Shown piece after piece: positions 56,382 to 64,000 of a DNA stretch of 64,000 bases; position 1 is the stretch's first letter; every line of letters begins with the position of its first letter. The translations under genes and the position numbers were made by a program. The notes below the pieces were generated by a model, which was not told the DNA's origin, did not search any database, and saw nothing but the letters and a program-made list of their open reading frames with translations. Source of the stretch: Rubinisphaera italica (GTDB lineage Bacteria > Planctomycetota > Planctomycetia > Planctomycetales > Planctomycetaceae); NCBI RefSeq assembly GCF_007859715.1, contig NZ_SJPG01000001.1, positions 3,684,728-3,748,727 on the forward strand. Reading direction: 5' to 3'.

Positions 56382-57674
56382 TTACTTGAGATGAAATGCC
56401 TCACGTAATTCTTCGATGACGCTATCAGGCATGACCGATACTTTGCCGATCGCCTGGGCGTCGATGACCGCTTCTGCAGTTGACTCCAGAACTTCTAAAC
56501 GGTCAAAGACGTCCAGCACACTCGAACCGGTGACGAGCACACCATCGTTTTCCAGAATAGCAGCCGGATTGCTGGCCGAGACGTAGTTGGCTATCCCACC
56601 ATCATTTCCGTATTGAACCCCGTACTCTGCACGTTGCACATCTCGCAAAAAGACATAACTTTCCGGTATCGTGCGAACATCCAATGGCACGTCCGTCGCG
56701 CTGAAAGCCGTTGCATTGACGGGGTGTGCAAACACAATCGCCTGCACGTGAGGATGCTTTTGATAAATCGTCTGATGAGCACGTGCGGCTCGACTGGCCA
56801 GTTTGCCGATTTCACGACGATCTCCATCGACGAGTACAAAATCCTCGGCTCGTAACAGTTCACGATCTTTTTGTGTCGGCGTGATAAGAAACGATTCGCC
56901 ATCGACGCGAGCGGAAAAACTTCCCTCCGTGCTAATCAATAATCGTTGCCGGCATCCGCGTCTGACGAAATCACAAAGCTGTCGACGCAGTTCCTGTTCC
57001 TTCGCCGAGGCGACACCGGGATCATACGATTCAAAATCGACACCACGTTGAGCAGCCTGTTTCAATTGTTGATCAGTCAGATAGCGTACCTCTCCCAATT
57101 GATTTGCTTTGACGAGCGTTTTGCCTGCAAACTCGAACGCTTCAAATCGCTCAAAGGTTCGTGCCAGATCACTTCCCCCAACAACCACGCCGTGATTTTC
57201 AAGAATGACACTGTCGCACGATTGTGCGAACATCTTGGCAATGCTTTCACCGAGAGCCTCACTGCCCGGACAGGCATAAGGAGCAAATCCGACCTTTCCA
57301 CAAACACTATGTGCCTGATGGAACAGCCTTGTATTGGGGGTCTGCCGGGAAATGCTGAACGCGACCAGTGCAACCGGATGCGCATGTACAATGGCGTTGA
57401 TATCCGGTCGAGTTTCGTAAATCGCCTTGTGAAAAGGAAACTCCGAAGAAGGAGGATGAAGTCCGTCAATCGAGCCATCCTGATGCACACAAACGATATC
57501 GTTCCGAGTGAGATTACCCTTATCGACACGAGCGGGTGTAATCCAGATGTTCCCTGCAGAATCGCGTATTGAAAGATTACCACCAGACGTGGTTGTCATT
57601 CGATAACGATAAATGCGGTCCATCGTTCGCATGATTTCATCACGAGGATGGATGACGTTGCGAGGCTGATTCAT
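56382..57674 (-). CDS. Two-domain class II aldolase/adducin protein
   Basis: The 430-residue protein is two aldolase domains in one chain; a single domain is ~210 residues. The first is complete: [11 protein letters not shown] (30-40), acid Glu78 (PSSEFPFH), zinc pair His97-x-His99 (VHAHPVAL) and third His in [10 protein letters not shown]. In the second the matching sites read [10 protein letters not shown] (first His lost), [10 protein letters not shown] (His to Asp) and no catalytic Glu, so it is likely inactive or regulatory. Fuculose- or rhamnulose-phosphate-like substrates are typical of the family. It lies between a sulfatase and an aldehyde dehydrogenase. Confidence 0.85.
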   Translation of the reverse strand: MNQPRNVIHPRDEIMRTMDRIYRYRMTTTSGGNLSIRDSAGNIWITPARVDKGNLTRNDIVCVHQDGSIDGLHPPSSEFPFHKAIYETRPDINAIVHAHPVALVAFSISRQTPNTRLFHQAHSVCGKVGFAPYACPGSEALGESIAKMFAQSCDSVILENHGVVVGGSDLARTFERFEAFEFAGKTLVKANQLGEVRYLTDQQLKQAAQRGVDFESYDPGVASAKEQELRRQLCDFVRRGCRQRLLISTEGSFSARVDGESFLITPTQKDRELLRAEDFVLVDGDRREIGKLASRAARAHQTIYQKHPHVQAIVFAHPVNATAFSATDVPLDVRTIPESYVFLRDVQRAEYGVQYGNDGGIANYVSASNPAAILENDGVLVTGSSVLDVFDRLEVLESTAEAVIDAQAIGKVSVMPDSVIEELREAFHLK

Positions 57675-57745
57675 TTTACGTTCGCAGTTCTTTGAGCAGA
57701 GAGATTCAGAACGTCAGACGATACGTGATCTGAAAATATTGATAT

Positions 57746-57832
57746 GTGGTGGCGGGGGCGATCCGCCTTAGCGGAAGCCCCCTGAAAACTCAACGATTCG
57801 GGGGCTTCTCTTCGAGAGCGCCCCCGCCACCC
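57746..57832. repeat. GC-rich palindromic element, family C
   Basis: A complete copy (GTGGTGGCGGGGGCGATCCG through CGCCCCCGCCACCC). It lies just past the aldehyde dehydrogenase stop; another copy, in the opposite sense, lies before that gene's start. Confidence 0.9.
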
Positions 57833-57882
57833 TTTTCGAAATGACACACGTTATGAGTTCGGGTTTCAGCTTATTGGACTTC

Positions 57883-59370
57883 TTAGAGTGGTCTAACAAC
57901 TGAAGTACTACGGTAGTAGTCCATCAGTGTTTCGATGGAGAGCACGCCACCCCCCATTCCACTCTTGTTGACTCCACCATAAGGGACGCCATGGGCAAAC
58001 ACGTTGTGTGCGTTGATCCAACTGTTTCCAGCTGTCATCGCTTCAGCGACTCTGTTGGCGCGATCGTCATCTTTAGTCCAGACACTGTTGGCTAGACCGT
58101 AATCGGTATCGTTGGCCTTTGCGATCGCTTCCTCTTCGGTTTTGAATGTCGAGAGATAAGCAACCGGCCCGAAGATTTCTTCACGGGCTGCGACATTGTC
58201 GAGAGAACCTGCCAGCAATGTCGGTTTGACATAATTGCCCTCGTATCCTTCCACCTCAGCAGGACCGCCGCCGCAGAGGCATTCCGCTCCGCCTGCTTTT
58301 CCCTTGGTCTGATATCCGAGCACGCGTTCGTGTTGCTTTGGATTAACAACTGGCCCCATTTGACTCTCGGGATCGAGTGGATGTCCGATTTTAATGTCCT
58401 GCATGAGATCCTTGCAGTACCCGACAAATTCATCGTAAATGTCCTGATGAATCAACCAGCGGGTAGCATCGCAACAGACCTGACCGGTGTGGAAGGTGAT
58501 GGCACCGACAAGAGCTTCTGCCGTTGACTTCACGTCGACATCATCAAATACAACCGCCGCTCCTTTGCCTCCCAGTTCCAGTTTGACCGGAACCAGATTG
58601 CGCCCGCAGGCCTCTCCAACCAGTTGTCCAACTTCGGGCGAACCTGTGAAGGACATCCGTTTAATTTTCGAATTGTTCGTCAGTGCAGAACCAGCCGTCG
58701 CACCACGTCCGGTGACGACATTAATCACACCATCGGGCACACCCACTTCTTTAGCAAGATGAGCCAGGTAGATTGCGGAGAGCGAAGTATCTTCCGCGGG
58801 CTTAATGATGACCGTATTTCCTGCTGCCAGAGCAGGCGAAATTCCCCAGCCGATGAGCAGAAATGGAAAGTTCCAGGGGAAGATAAACGCACACGCTCCC
58901 CAGGGTTGTTTGAAGGTCCAGGCATCGTGGCCCGGAACATCCAGTGTTGTTCGCAATTGAACCTCATCGGCTAGTCCGACAAAGTAGCGGAGGGTATCCA
59001 CAAAGTTCTGGATATCACCAGCAGCCTGAGCTTCAATTTTGCCAGCATCCAAGGCTTCAATTTGTGCCAGGATTGGTTTTCTTTCTTCAACCGCATCAGC
59101 CAGTTTTCGCAGAATACTGCTCCGCTCTTTCTGAGATAACCCTGACCAGGCCGGGAAGGCTTCATTGGCAATATCGACGGCTTTATCGATCTCCGCTGCA
59201 TCCAGATCATGGATCTCTGCGATTTTTTCTCCAGAACCGGGATCGATTGTGGCAATCAATTCTCCAGATGCAGCCGGAAATTCGCGGCCGCCAACGAAAC
59301 CCGCAAACGGACTTTGATCCAGAAATGCTGCAACTTCGGGAAGTACTTCAACTTTGGTGGAAACGCTCAT
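57883..59370 (-). CDS. NAD(P)-dependent aldehyde dehydrogenase
   Basis: Start ATG 59370 is chosen because AAGGAG lies 9-10 bases upstream; the longer start at 59403 has none. The 495-residue product has the full motif set: PWNFPFLLIGWGISPALAAG, then the Glu of LELGGKGAAVVF (265-276), catalytic Cys299 in TGQVCC, and the C-terminal EEIFGPV. It oxidises an aldehyde to an acid; lactaldehyde from deoxy-sugar breakdown would fit the neighbours (inference). Family C palindromes lie on both sides of the gene in opposite sense. Confidence 0.92.
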   Translation of the reverse strand: MSVSTKVEVLPEVAAFLDQSPFAGFVGGREFPAASGELIATIDPGSGEKIAEIHDLDAAEIDKAVDIANEAFPAWSGLSQKERSSILRKLADAVEERKPILAQIEALDAGKIEAQAAGDIQNFVDTLRYFVGLADEVQLRTTLDVPGHDAWTFKQPWGACAFIFPWNFPFLLIGWGISPALAAGNTVIIKPAEDTSLSAIYLAHLAKEVGVPDGVINVVTGRGATAGSALTNNSKIKRMSFTGSPEVGQLVGEACGRNLVPVKLELGGKGAAVVFDDVDVKSTAEALVGAITFHTGQVCCDATRWLIHQDIYDEFVGYCKDLMQDIKIGHPLDPESQMGPVVNPKQHERVLGYQTKGKAGGAECLCGGGPAEVEGYEGNYVKPTLLAGSLDNVAAREEIFGPVAYLSTFKTEEEAIAKANDTDYGLANSVWTKDDDRANRVAEAMTAGNSWINAHNVFAHGVPYGGVNKSGMGGGVLSIETLMDYYRSTSVVRPL

Positions 59371-59447
59371 CGTAATTATCTCCTTATCAATTTTGAACGA
59401 CAATCTTTACTTCATAATAAAATCAGTAACGAAAGTCCTTAAAACTC

Positions 59448-59532
59448 GGTTGGCGGGGGCGCTCTTGAAGAGAAGCCCCCGAATCGTAGAACTTCCGGGG
59501 GCTTCCGCTAACGCGGATCACCCCCGCCACCC
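59448..59532. repeat. GC-rich palindromic element, family C (reversed)
   Basis: Same element, but the TCTTGAAGAGAAGCCCCC arm comes first, so it is inverted relative to 57746-57832. It lies between the HpcH-type aldolase stop and the aldehyde dehydrogenase start. Confidence 0.9.
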
Positions 59533-59604
59533 TATTTCAGTTCTGTCTTATCAAATATGATTTGTTACTCAATGTTGATTAACGTAGCTTCCGTAATTGT
59601 AAAA

Positions 59605-60405
59605 TTAATACTTCGCCAAATCCGATTCAGCGGCTAATCCCAGTTCTTTAACAACTCGGCTGGCCTCATTAACCATCATTTTGAGTTCACTGGCCATTGC
59701 GAGGAACTGCCAGCCCTGGTCGATTCGCCGCTGGCAATCTTCGACAGTCATCGTATGAATTCCGACGGGTGTTCCCGTTTTCTTACCTGCGGCAAGAACC
59801 CGCTGCAGCATCGCTTCGAACTCTTCGGGAGTTGGATCGCTGCCATCTTCCGTGAAATTCCGCATCTGAAATTTCAGATCGTTCGGCCCGACAAAAATTG
59901 CATCGACTCCGGGGAGCGAATAAATCTCCTCCGCATTTTCGACTCCTTCCGGCGATTCAGTCTGTAAAACAACGAGGATTTCATCGTTAGCATGTTTGAA
60001 ATAGTCGCCTGCAGCAGCATTGAAATTCAGCGCATGAATTGCTCCGCCCACAGAACGATCTCCCACCGGGGGATACTTGGCAGCAGCAATTGCAGCTTTG
60101 GCCTGTTCGACCGTATTGACCATCGGCACGACAATTCCCATCGCACCGGCATCGAGAACACGTTTGATATGATCGTGATCGCCGCGTGGGACACGGGCCA
60201 GCGGAACGCAACCTGCATCGGCGATGGCGGCAAACATGTGGGCAGCCGTCTCCCAACTTACCGGCGAATGCTCAATATCAACGGTTAACCACGGAAAGCC
60301 AACACGCGCCATGAAGCGGGTCGCAAAAATACTTTCCAGAGACAACCACGTTCCAACTTGAGGTTTGCCTTCTTTTAACGCACGCTTTACTGGGTTTGTC
60401 TTCAC
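59605..60405 (-). CDS. HpcH/HpaI-family aldolase (2-keto-3-deoxy-sugar-acid type)
   Basis: The 266-residue protein matches class II pyruvate aldolases of the HpcH/HpaI group: [20 protein letters not shown], then [19 protein letters not shown], then [22 protein letters not shown] with the family's GxR loop (VGDRSVGGA), and [10 protein letters not shown] near residue 168. They split 2-keto-3-deoxy acids into pyruvate and a smaller aldehyde. Together with the downstream aldehyde dehydrogenase it outlines a pathway for a deoxy-sugar such as rhamnose or fucose (inference). Confidence 0.9.
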   Translation of the reverse strand: MKTNPVKRALKEGKPQVGTWLSLESIFATRFMARVGFPWLTVDIEHSPVSWETAAHMFAAIADAGCVPLARVPRGDHDHIKRVLDAGAMGIVVPMVNTVEQAKAAIAAAKYPPVGDRSVGGAIHALNFNAAAGDYFKHANDEILVVLQTESPEGVENAEEIYSLPGVDAIFVGPNDLKFQMRNFTEDGSDPTPEEFEAMLQRVLAAGKKTGTPVGIHTMTVEDCQRRIDQGWQFLAMASELKMMVNEASRVVKELGLAAESDLAKY

Positions 60406-60499
60406 TCGGAATTACTTTCAAAATTGACAATATTATTATATGAGATGGTCACAGCGGTTTCTGTTCTACAGAGTCATCGTTACATAATCGATTCACTTT

Positions 60500-61789
60500 T
60501 CAACCAACAATCTCGCTGACATCAATCAAATGCACCTGCCGCCCTGCTCCGGTGTGAGGCGAATCGATCGCGATTGTTTTGCCATCGTTACTGGAACGAG
60601 GATGCAGATCGCATCGCCATTCTCCCTTATATTTTGATGGGAGATGGAAATGTCCCAGATCGAATCGGCGTCCTGTGGGAACGTGATACAGGTACGGTGT
60701 CTGCAATCGCTCGCTGCCCTGGGGATAGGTATCGTTCAGAATCCAGTCGCCATTCGCAATTGGGAGATAGGTGTTGTGACCATTGACCGCCATGACATCG
60801 GGAGCCACAACTTCCACCTGATCGGTCTGGTCTTTGAAGAGATAAAATTTCGAGTCTTTGCCTTCCGGTTTCGTCCAGGCACAAATATGCTCGGGATCTC
60901 TCCAGATAAAGTGTGACGTGTAACCCGAAGGATCGAGAATGTAGCGGTTCGATCCATCAATATCGGCTGTAAACATCCGCGTATCAAACCGACCCGTCGG
61001 CTCTGCCTCTGTCCCTTCACCAGTGCTTTCCCGCCAGCGATGCAGCACGATGAATCGTGAACTGTCCGGACTGATCAACAGGTGATTGAAGTAGTTCCAT
61101 TTTTCCTGCAGCGATTTGCCTTGAAAAGGAATGGCAGCCGCATCGGCCAGTGAGAAAATCAATTGCGTCTCGCCGGTGGTCATGTCCATCCGCCAGACAC
61201 CCGATTCTTCCGGTGCACGTTCGGTTCGACAGGGATCTTCCAGACCGACATATCCATAGCCGGGACGCATCCTTTGAATGCGGGAGAAATCAGCAGTGAT
61301 CGCCCATTTTCCATCGGGACTGAGCGTGTAAATCGGCCGAGGCAATGTTCGCGTGGCTCCCGTTTGGATATCTTTCACACGGCAGACATGCTGATCCCCT
61401 TCCCGATCGTTCCAGACAACTTCCGATTTTGATCCCGGCCGCCACTGCAGCATGCACCCCTGCTGCCAGCCCCAGGAATCGCTTTTGCCGAGGGGAATCC
61501 ATTCGTCATTATTTTGAGTATCGACCATGCCAACTGCGATGCGGTCGTCTGCATTCGGGGTCCGATGTTCAAACTCGACTTCATTGGAGAGGACGTATCG
61601 ATTTGTTGGATCGAATTCCAGTTTGTCGTAATAACCGAACCAATGATGTTTAGGGCCTTTTGTGATCGTGCGAACGGGCGGCAGCTTTTCGGCAGGAGCC
61701 GCGAAGATTTGTTCCAGTGAGACAAATGGAACCAGACCTGCGGCTGCCAATTGCTTGAGAGCAGTTCTTCGAGAATGAAAGAGTGACAT
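60500..61789 (-). CDS. Secreted propeller protein, oligogalacturonate-lyase-like
   Basis: The 429-residue protein starts with a twin-arginine signal (SRRTALKQLAAAGLV, residues 6-20). The mature part reads as a beta-propeller with TolB-like blades (YTLSPDGKWAITADFSRIQ, then FNHLLISPDSSRFIVLHRW, then HPRSSNDGKTIAIDSPHTG). The opening HHWFGYYDKLEFDPTNRYVLSNE strongly recalls oligogalacturonate lyase-like proteins of planctomycetes; the catalytic His and manganese residues cannot be certified by eye. It would act on pectin-like fragments or be a non-enzymatic relative. It joins the carbohydrate cluster. Confidence 0.72.
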   Translation of the reverse strand: MSLFHSRRTALKQLAAAGLVPFVSLEQIFAAPAEKLPPVRTITKGPKHHWFGYYDKLEFDPTNRYVLSNEVEFEHRTPNADDRIAVGMVDTQNNDEWIPLGKSDSWGWQQGCMLQWRPGSKSEVVWNDREGDQHVCRVKDIQTGATRTLPRPIYTLSPDGKWAITADFSRIQRMRPGYGYVGLEDPCRTERAPEESGVWRMDMTTGETQLIFSLADAAAIPFQGKSLQEKWNYFNHLLISPDSSRFIVLHRWRESTGEGTEAEPTGRFDTRMFTADIDGSNRYILDPSGYTSHFIWRDPEHICAWTKPEGKDSKFYLFKDQTDQVEVVAPDVMAVNGHNTYLPIANGDWILNDTYPQGSERLQTPYLYHVPTGRRFDLGHFHLPSKYKGEWRCDLHPRSSNDGKTIAIDSPHTGAGRQVHLIDVSEIVG

Positions 61790-61928
61790 GAAAAACCTGA
61801 TGAAGTAAAAATCTTAAGAATTATGTGCGGAGCTACAATCATATGAATCAACTCTGTTACAATACGGATTCCCACGACGATGCGAAAGTGTGCAAGCAAT
61901 AACTCTGTGATGACCCAAGGAGCTTCTT

Positions 61929-63158
61929 GTGAAAATCAACCTGCGACACGTTTTTCTGTTCACATGGCTTTCTTTATCTCTCGCCACTGGAGTCTCAGCA
62001 GAACCCTGGAATATGCACGTCATCGACAATACATCGCGCGGTGCAGACGGTATAAAGCTGGCGGATGTGAATGGCGATCATCTGCTCGATATCACCACCG
62101 GATGGGAAGAAGGAGGACAGATTCGCCTCTACATTCAACCCGCACGCTCTCTCGTGAAACAACCCTGGCCGGCGGTCACCGTCGGGAAAGTCAAATCTCC
62201 AGAAGATGCTTTTTTCGCGGATGTAAATGCCGATGGTAAGCTCGATATTGTCAGTTGCTGCGAAGGAAATCAGCAGTCACTCTTCGTGCATTTGTGCCCG
62301 TTCGGACCTGCTCAGTTATTGAAATCCTCTGACTGGGAAACTCAGGCCATTGTCGATTCGCAAAAGAAAACCCGCTGGATGTTCGGACAAGCTGCTCAGC
62401 TGGATGAGGATTTGAGTTGGGAGCTGCTGTGTGGCTCGAAAGATCCGCATGGACAAATCGGCTGGTACGATCCAGTTGCGGAGAATCCTGCAGATGCGAA
62501 CTGGTACCCAATCGGACCAGCCGGCTGGATTATGACTCTCGATCAGGTCGATATCGATCTCGATGGCGATCTGGACATTTTCTATTCGGATCGCAAAGGT
62601 CCCCGGCGCGGCTGCTGGTGTCGAATTAATCCGGGAGATCGCACTGATCCGGCCAACTGGCTGGAAATCGCTATCGGTGGTCAGGGAAAAGAAGTCATGT
62701 TTTTGACGACCACCGATGCAAACCATGATGGCCTAATCGATTTTGTCTGCCCGGTAAAAAATGGAGAGTTTGAAATTTATTGGAATGTTCCCTCACAATC
62801 GAAAGCATTAAAGACACCAACATTCAAGTCTGTCTCCTTGCACTACCCTGAGAAAGTTGGAACGGCCAAATGTGCGAGGTTGGTGGATGTCGATCTCGAT
62901 CATCAACTCGATCTAATCGCAACCTGCGAACATGCTGAGAAAAAGCATGGGGTTTACTGGCTCTCTGGCTTCAAGCTTGAGAATGCTGCCTGTCAAATCT
63001 CAGAGCCAGTATTTCATGAAATCTCAGGAACGGAACAAGGGATCAAGTACGATCTGATCGAAATGATCGACCTGGATGCCGACGGTGACCTGGATCTGCT
63101 CACCTGTGAAGAACGGGATAATCTGGGTGTAATCTGGTATGAGAACCCGACTCGCTAA
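61929..63158 (+). CDS. Secreted FG-GAP/VCBS repeat protein
   Basis: Signal peptide at residues 1-24 (NLRHVFLFTWLSLSLATGVS). The rest (409 residues in all) contains repeated integrin-like blades with Asp-rich calcium loops: ADVNGDHLLDI, then ADVNADGKLDI, then VDIDLDGDLDI, then TDANHDGLIDF, then VDVDLDHQLDL and LDADGDLDLLT. Such propellers bind calcium and often stick to glycans or proteins. It is divergent from the propeller gene at 60500 and may share control with it. A terminator-like hairpin follows. Confidence 0.88.
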   Translation: MKINLRHVFLFTWLSLSLATGVSAEPWNMHVIDNTSRGADGIKLADVNGDHLLDITTGWEEGGQIRLYIQPARSLVKQPWPAVTVGKVKSPEDAFFADVNADGKLDIVSCCEGNQQSLFVHLCPFGPAQLLKSSDWETQAIVDSQKKTRWMFGQAAQLDEDLSWELLCGSKDPHGQIGWYDPVAENPADANWYPIGPAGWIMTLDQVDIDLDGDLDIFYSDRKGPRRGCWCRINPGDRTDPANWLEIAIGGQGKEVMFLTTTDANHDGLIDFVCPVKNGEFEIYWNVPSQSKALKTPTFKSVSLHYPEKVGTAKCARLVDVDLDHQLDLIATCEHAEKKHGVYWLSGFKLENAACQISEPVFHEISGTEQGIKYDLIEMIDLDADGDLDLLTCEERDNLGVIWYENPTR

Positions 63159-63170
63159 CCAAACACTATT

Positions 63171-63204
63171 AAGATGGCTTTAAATACTGGTTCAAAGCCA
63201 TCTT
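63171..63204 (+). terminator. Hairpin after the FG-GAP gene
   Basis: AAGATGGCTTT / AAAGCCATCTT, an 11-bp stem with a 12-base loop, 13 bases past the stop. The tail (GTTGAATATTT) is only mildly T-rich. Confidence 0.6.
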
Positions 63205-63345
63205 GTTGAATATTTCCGGCACTGATACGATCCGGGTTCTGAAAAGACAGGATGTTTGTCTTTTTGCATGAAATGAATTCTGCTTTCAGTTTGCAAAAAT
63301 TGAAGCCTCTCAGACCAGATATTTCTGGCCATCGTGAATCTGATC

Positions 63346-64000
63346 ATGGAAATTTTCACTGCAATTGGATTGCTGTTTCTGGGTGTGCTGGGAAATTCCT
63401 GGTTTTGGACGTCGTATACAAATCGGGTTTACAGTTTGCCGATACCATCGGAGACACTCGATAAATATCGAATTGCGCACGACATCGGCATCCTCACAGT
63501 CCCTTTCGCACTATTATTCAGCCTGATTCGCGTCTCGATGACATCGCATTATCAGATTGCGGGAATTATTGCTCTTCCTCAGCAAAATGAAATCTGGCTT
63601 TTCACACCCTGGCTGCTTTCAGGAGTCGGCTTGATCATGCTCAGTACAACGCTGCTGAAAAGATTTCTGAGAATCAAGCCTCCCGGCTATTCTGTCGACC
63701 ATCGGGAAATCGTTCATACGGAACAAATCCTCGGACAAAAATCACGCGGTGAAGGCCCCTACCAAAAGCTGCTGAGAGTTCCCGGCAATCAGGCTTTTTC
63801 GCCGGAGTTTAATGAGAAAACATTCACATTCGACCGTCTGCCTGCAGAGTTTTCCGGTACGAAGCTTCTCCATATTAGTGATGTCCATTTTCTGGGAACT
63901 ATTGATCGACCTTTTTACGAACTTGTTTTTGAGAAGGCACAGCAGTGGAGTCCGGACATGATCGTCTTCACGGGAGATTTGCTGGATCGACCGGAAAAGA
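63346..64000 (+). CDS. Membrane-anchored metallophosphoesterase, cut at window edge
   Basis: From ATG 63346, 218 residues are visible and the gene runs off the window. Up to three N-terminal helices (starting EIFTAIGLLFLGVLGNSWF) precede a cytoplasmic or periplasmic linker. The calcineurin-like domain then begins: LLHISDVHFLG carries the first metal motif DxH, and FTGDLLDR the second GDxxD. This resembles YkuE/YaeI-type phosphoesterases, several of which act on lipid A precursors such as UDP-diacylglucosamine. The rest of the metal site lies outside the window. Confidence 0.85.
   Translation, partial: MEIFTAIGLLFLGVLGNSWFWTSYTNRVYSLPIPSETLDKYRIAHDIGILTVPFALLFSLIRVSMTSHYQIAGIIALPQQNEIWLFTPWLLSGVGLIMLSTTLLKRFLRIKPPGYSVDHREIVHTEQILGQKSRGEGPYQKLLRVPGNQAFSPEFNEKTFTFDRLPAEFSGTKLLHISDVHFLGTIDRPFYELVFEKAQQWSPDMIVFTGDLLDRPEK

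Overview
The window looks like chromosome from a planctomycete, probably family Planctomycetaceae; the genus cannot be fixed by eye. Reasons: two formylglycine-type sulfatases, several MJ0042-type zinc-ribbon membrane proteins, an ECF sigma factor, a Ser/Thr kinase with a planctomycete-style N-terminus, an ExbD protein joined to a squalene-cyclase-like toroid protein, ThuA and PQQ-propeller secreted proteins, and short palindromic repeats scattered between otherwise unrelated genes.

Layout. 1-8.1 kb: a SurA-like isomerase cut by the window edge, glgC, the exbD/cyclase-toroid pair, and a secreted double alpha/beta hydrolase. 8.2-12.1 kb: zinc-ribbon membrane proteins, an ECF sigma factor and a divergent LarA-like protein. 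12.3-15.0 kb: a sugar ABC binding lipoprotein and its ATPase, with no permease following. 15.0-20.0 kb is the accessory region: a TylF-like methyltransferase between two ~120-bp direct repeats, a partial tRNA-Asp copy, then a small degenerate integron next to tRNA-Asp. 20.2-63.2 kb is mostly ordinary chromosome: pgpA, a sulfatase, ThuA, purF, trpS, pyrD, an HU-like protein, a kinase, a radical SAM protein, a DHH phosphoesterase, a ClpP-like protein, tsaB, a ClC channel, an NtrC-type regulator, larA, an IMPase-like phosphatase, pheT, an acyltransferase, a MazG-like protein, a methyltransferase and a thioredoxin/CxxCH/PDZ protein. It ends with a carbohydrate cluster (sulfatase, class II aldolase, aldehyde dehydrogenase, HpcH-type aldolase, propeller protein, FG-GAP protein). 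A metallophosphoesterase is cut at the right edge.

Main discovery. Positions 17620-19860 read as an integron remnant. Three minus-strand cassettes each carry one gene of unrecognised function. They are separated by ~91-bp attC-like palindromes whose arms pair except for two unpaired bases, G and A, six bases apart, at the same places in each site. A shorter candidate site (19523-19583) bounds the first cassette. Beyond it, on the opposite strand as integron integrases normally lie, is a frameshifted stub resembling the integrase N-terminus. The stub ends exactly at the tRNA-Asp terminator, so the array has no working integrase here and is best described as a fossil integron (CALIN-like).

The other repeated theme is intergenic palindromes. 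At least three families recur (12.2/21.7/27.2/34.7-35.5 kb; 28.4/33.1/57.7/59.4 kb; 5.4/22.5 kb). Two gene-sized intervals lie between inverted copies or half-copies, and one copy supplies the last codons and stop of a gene.
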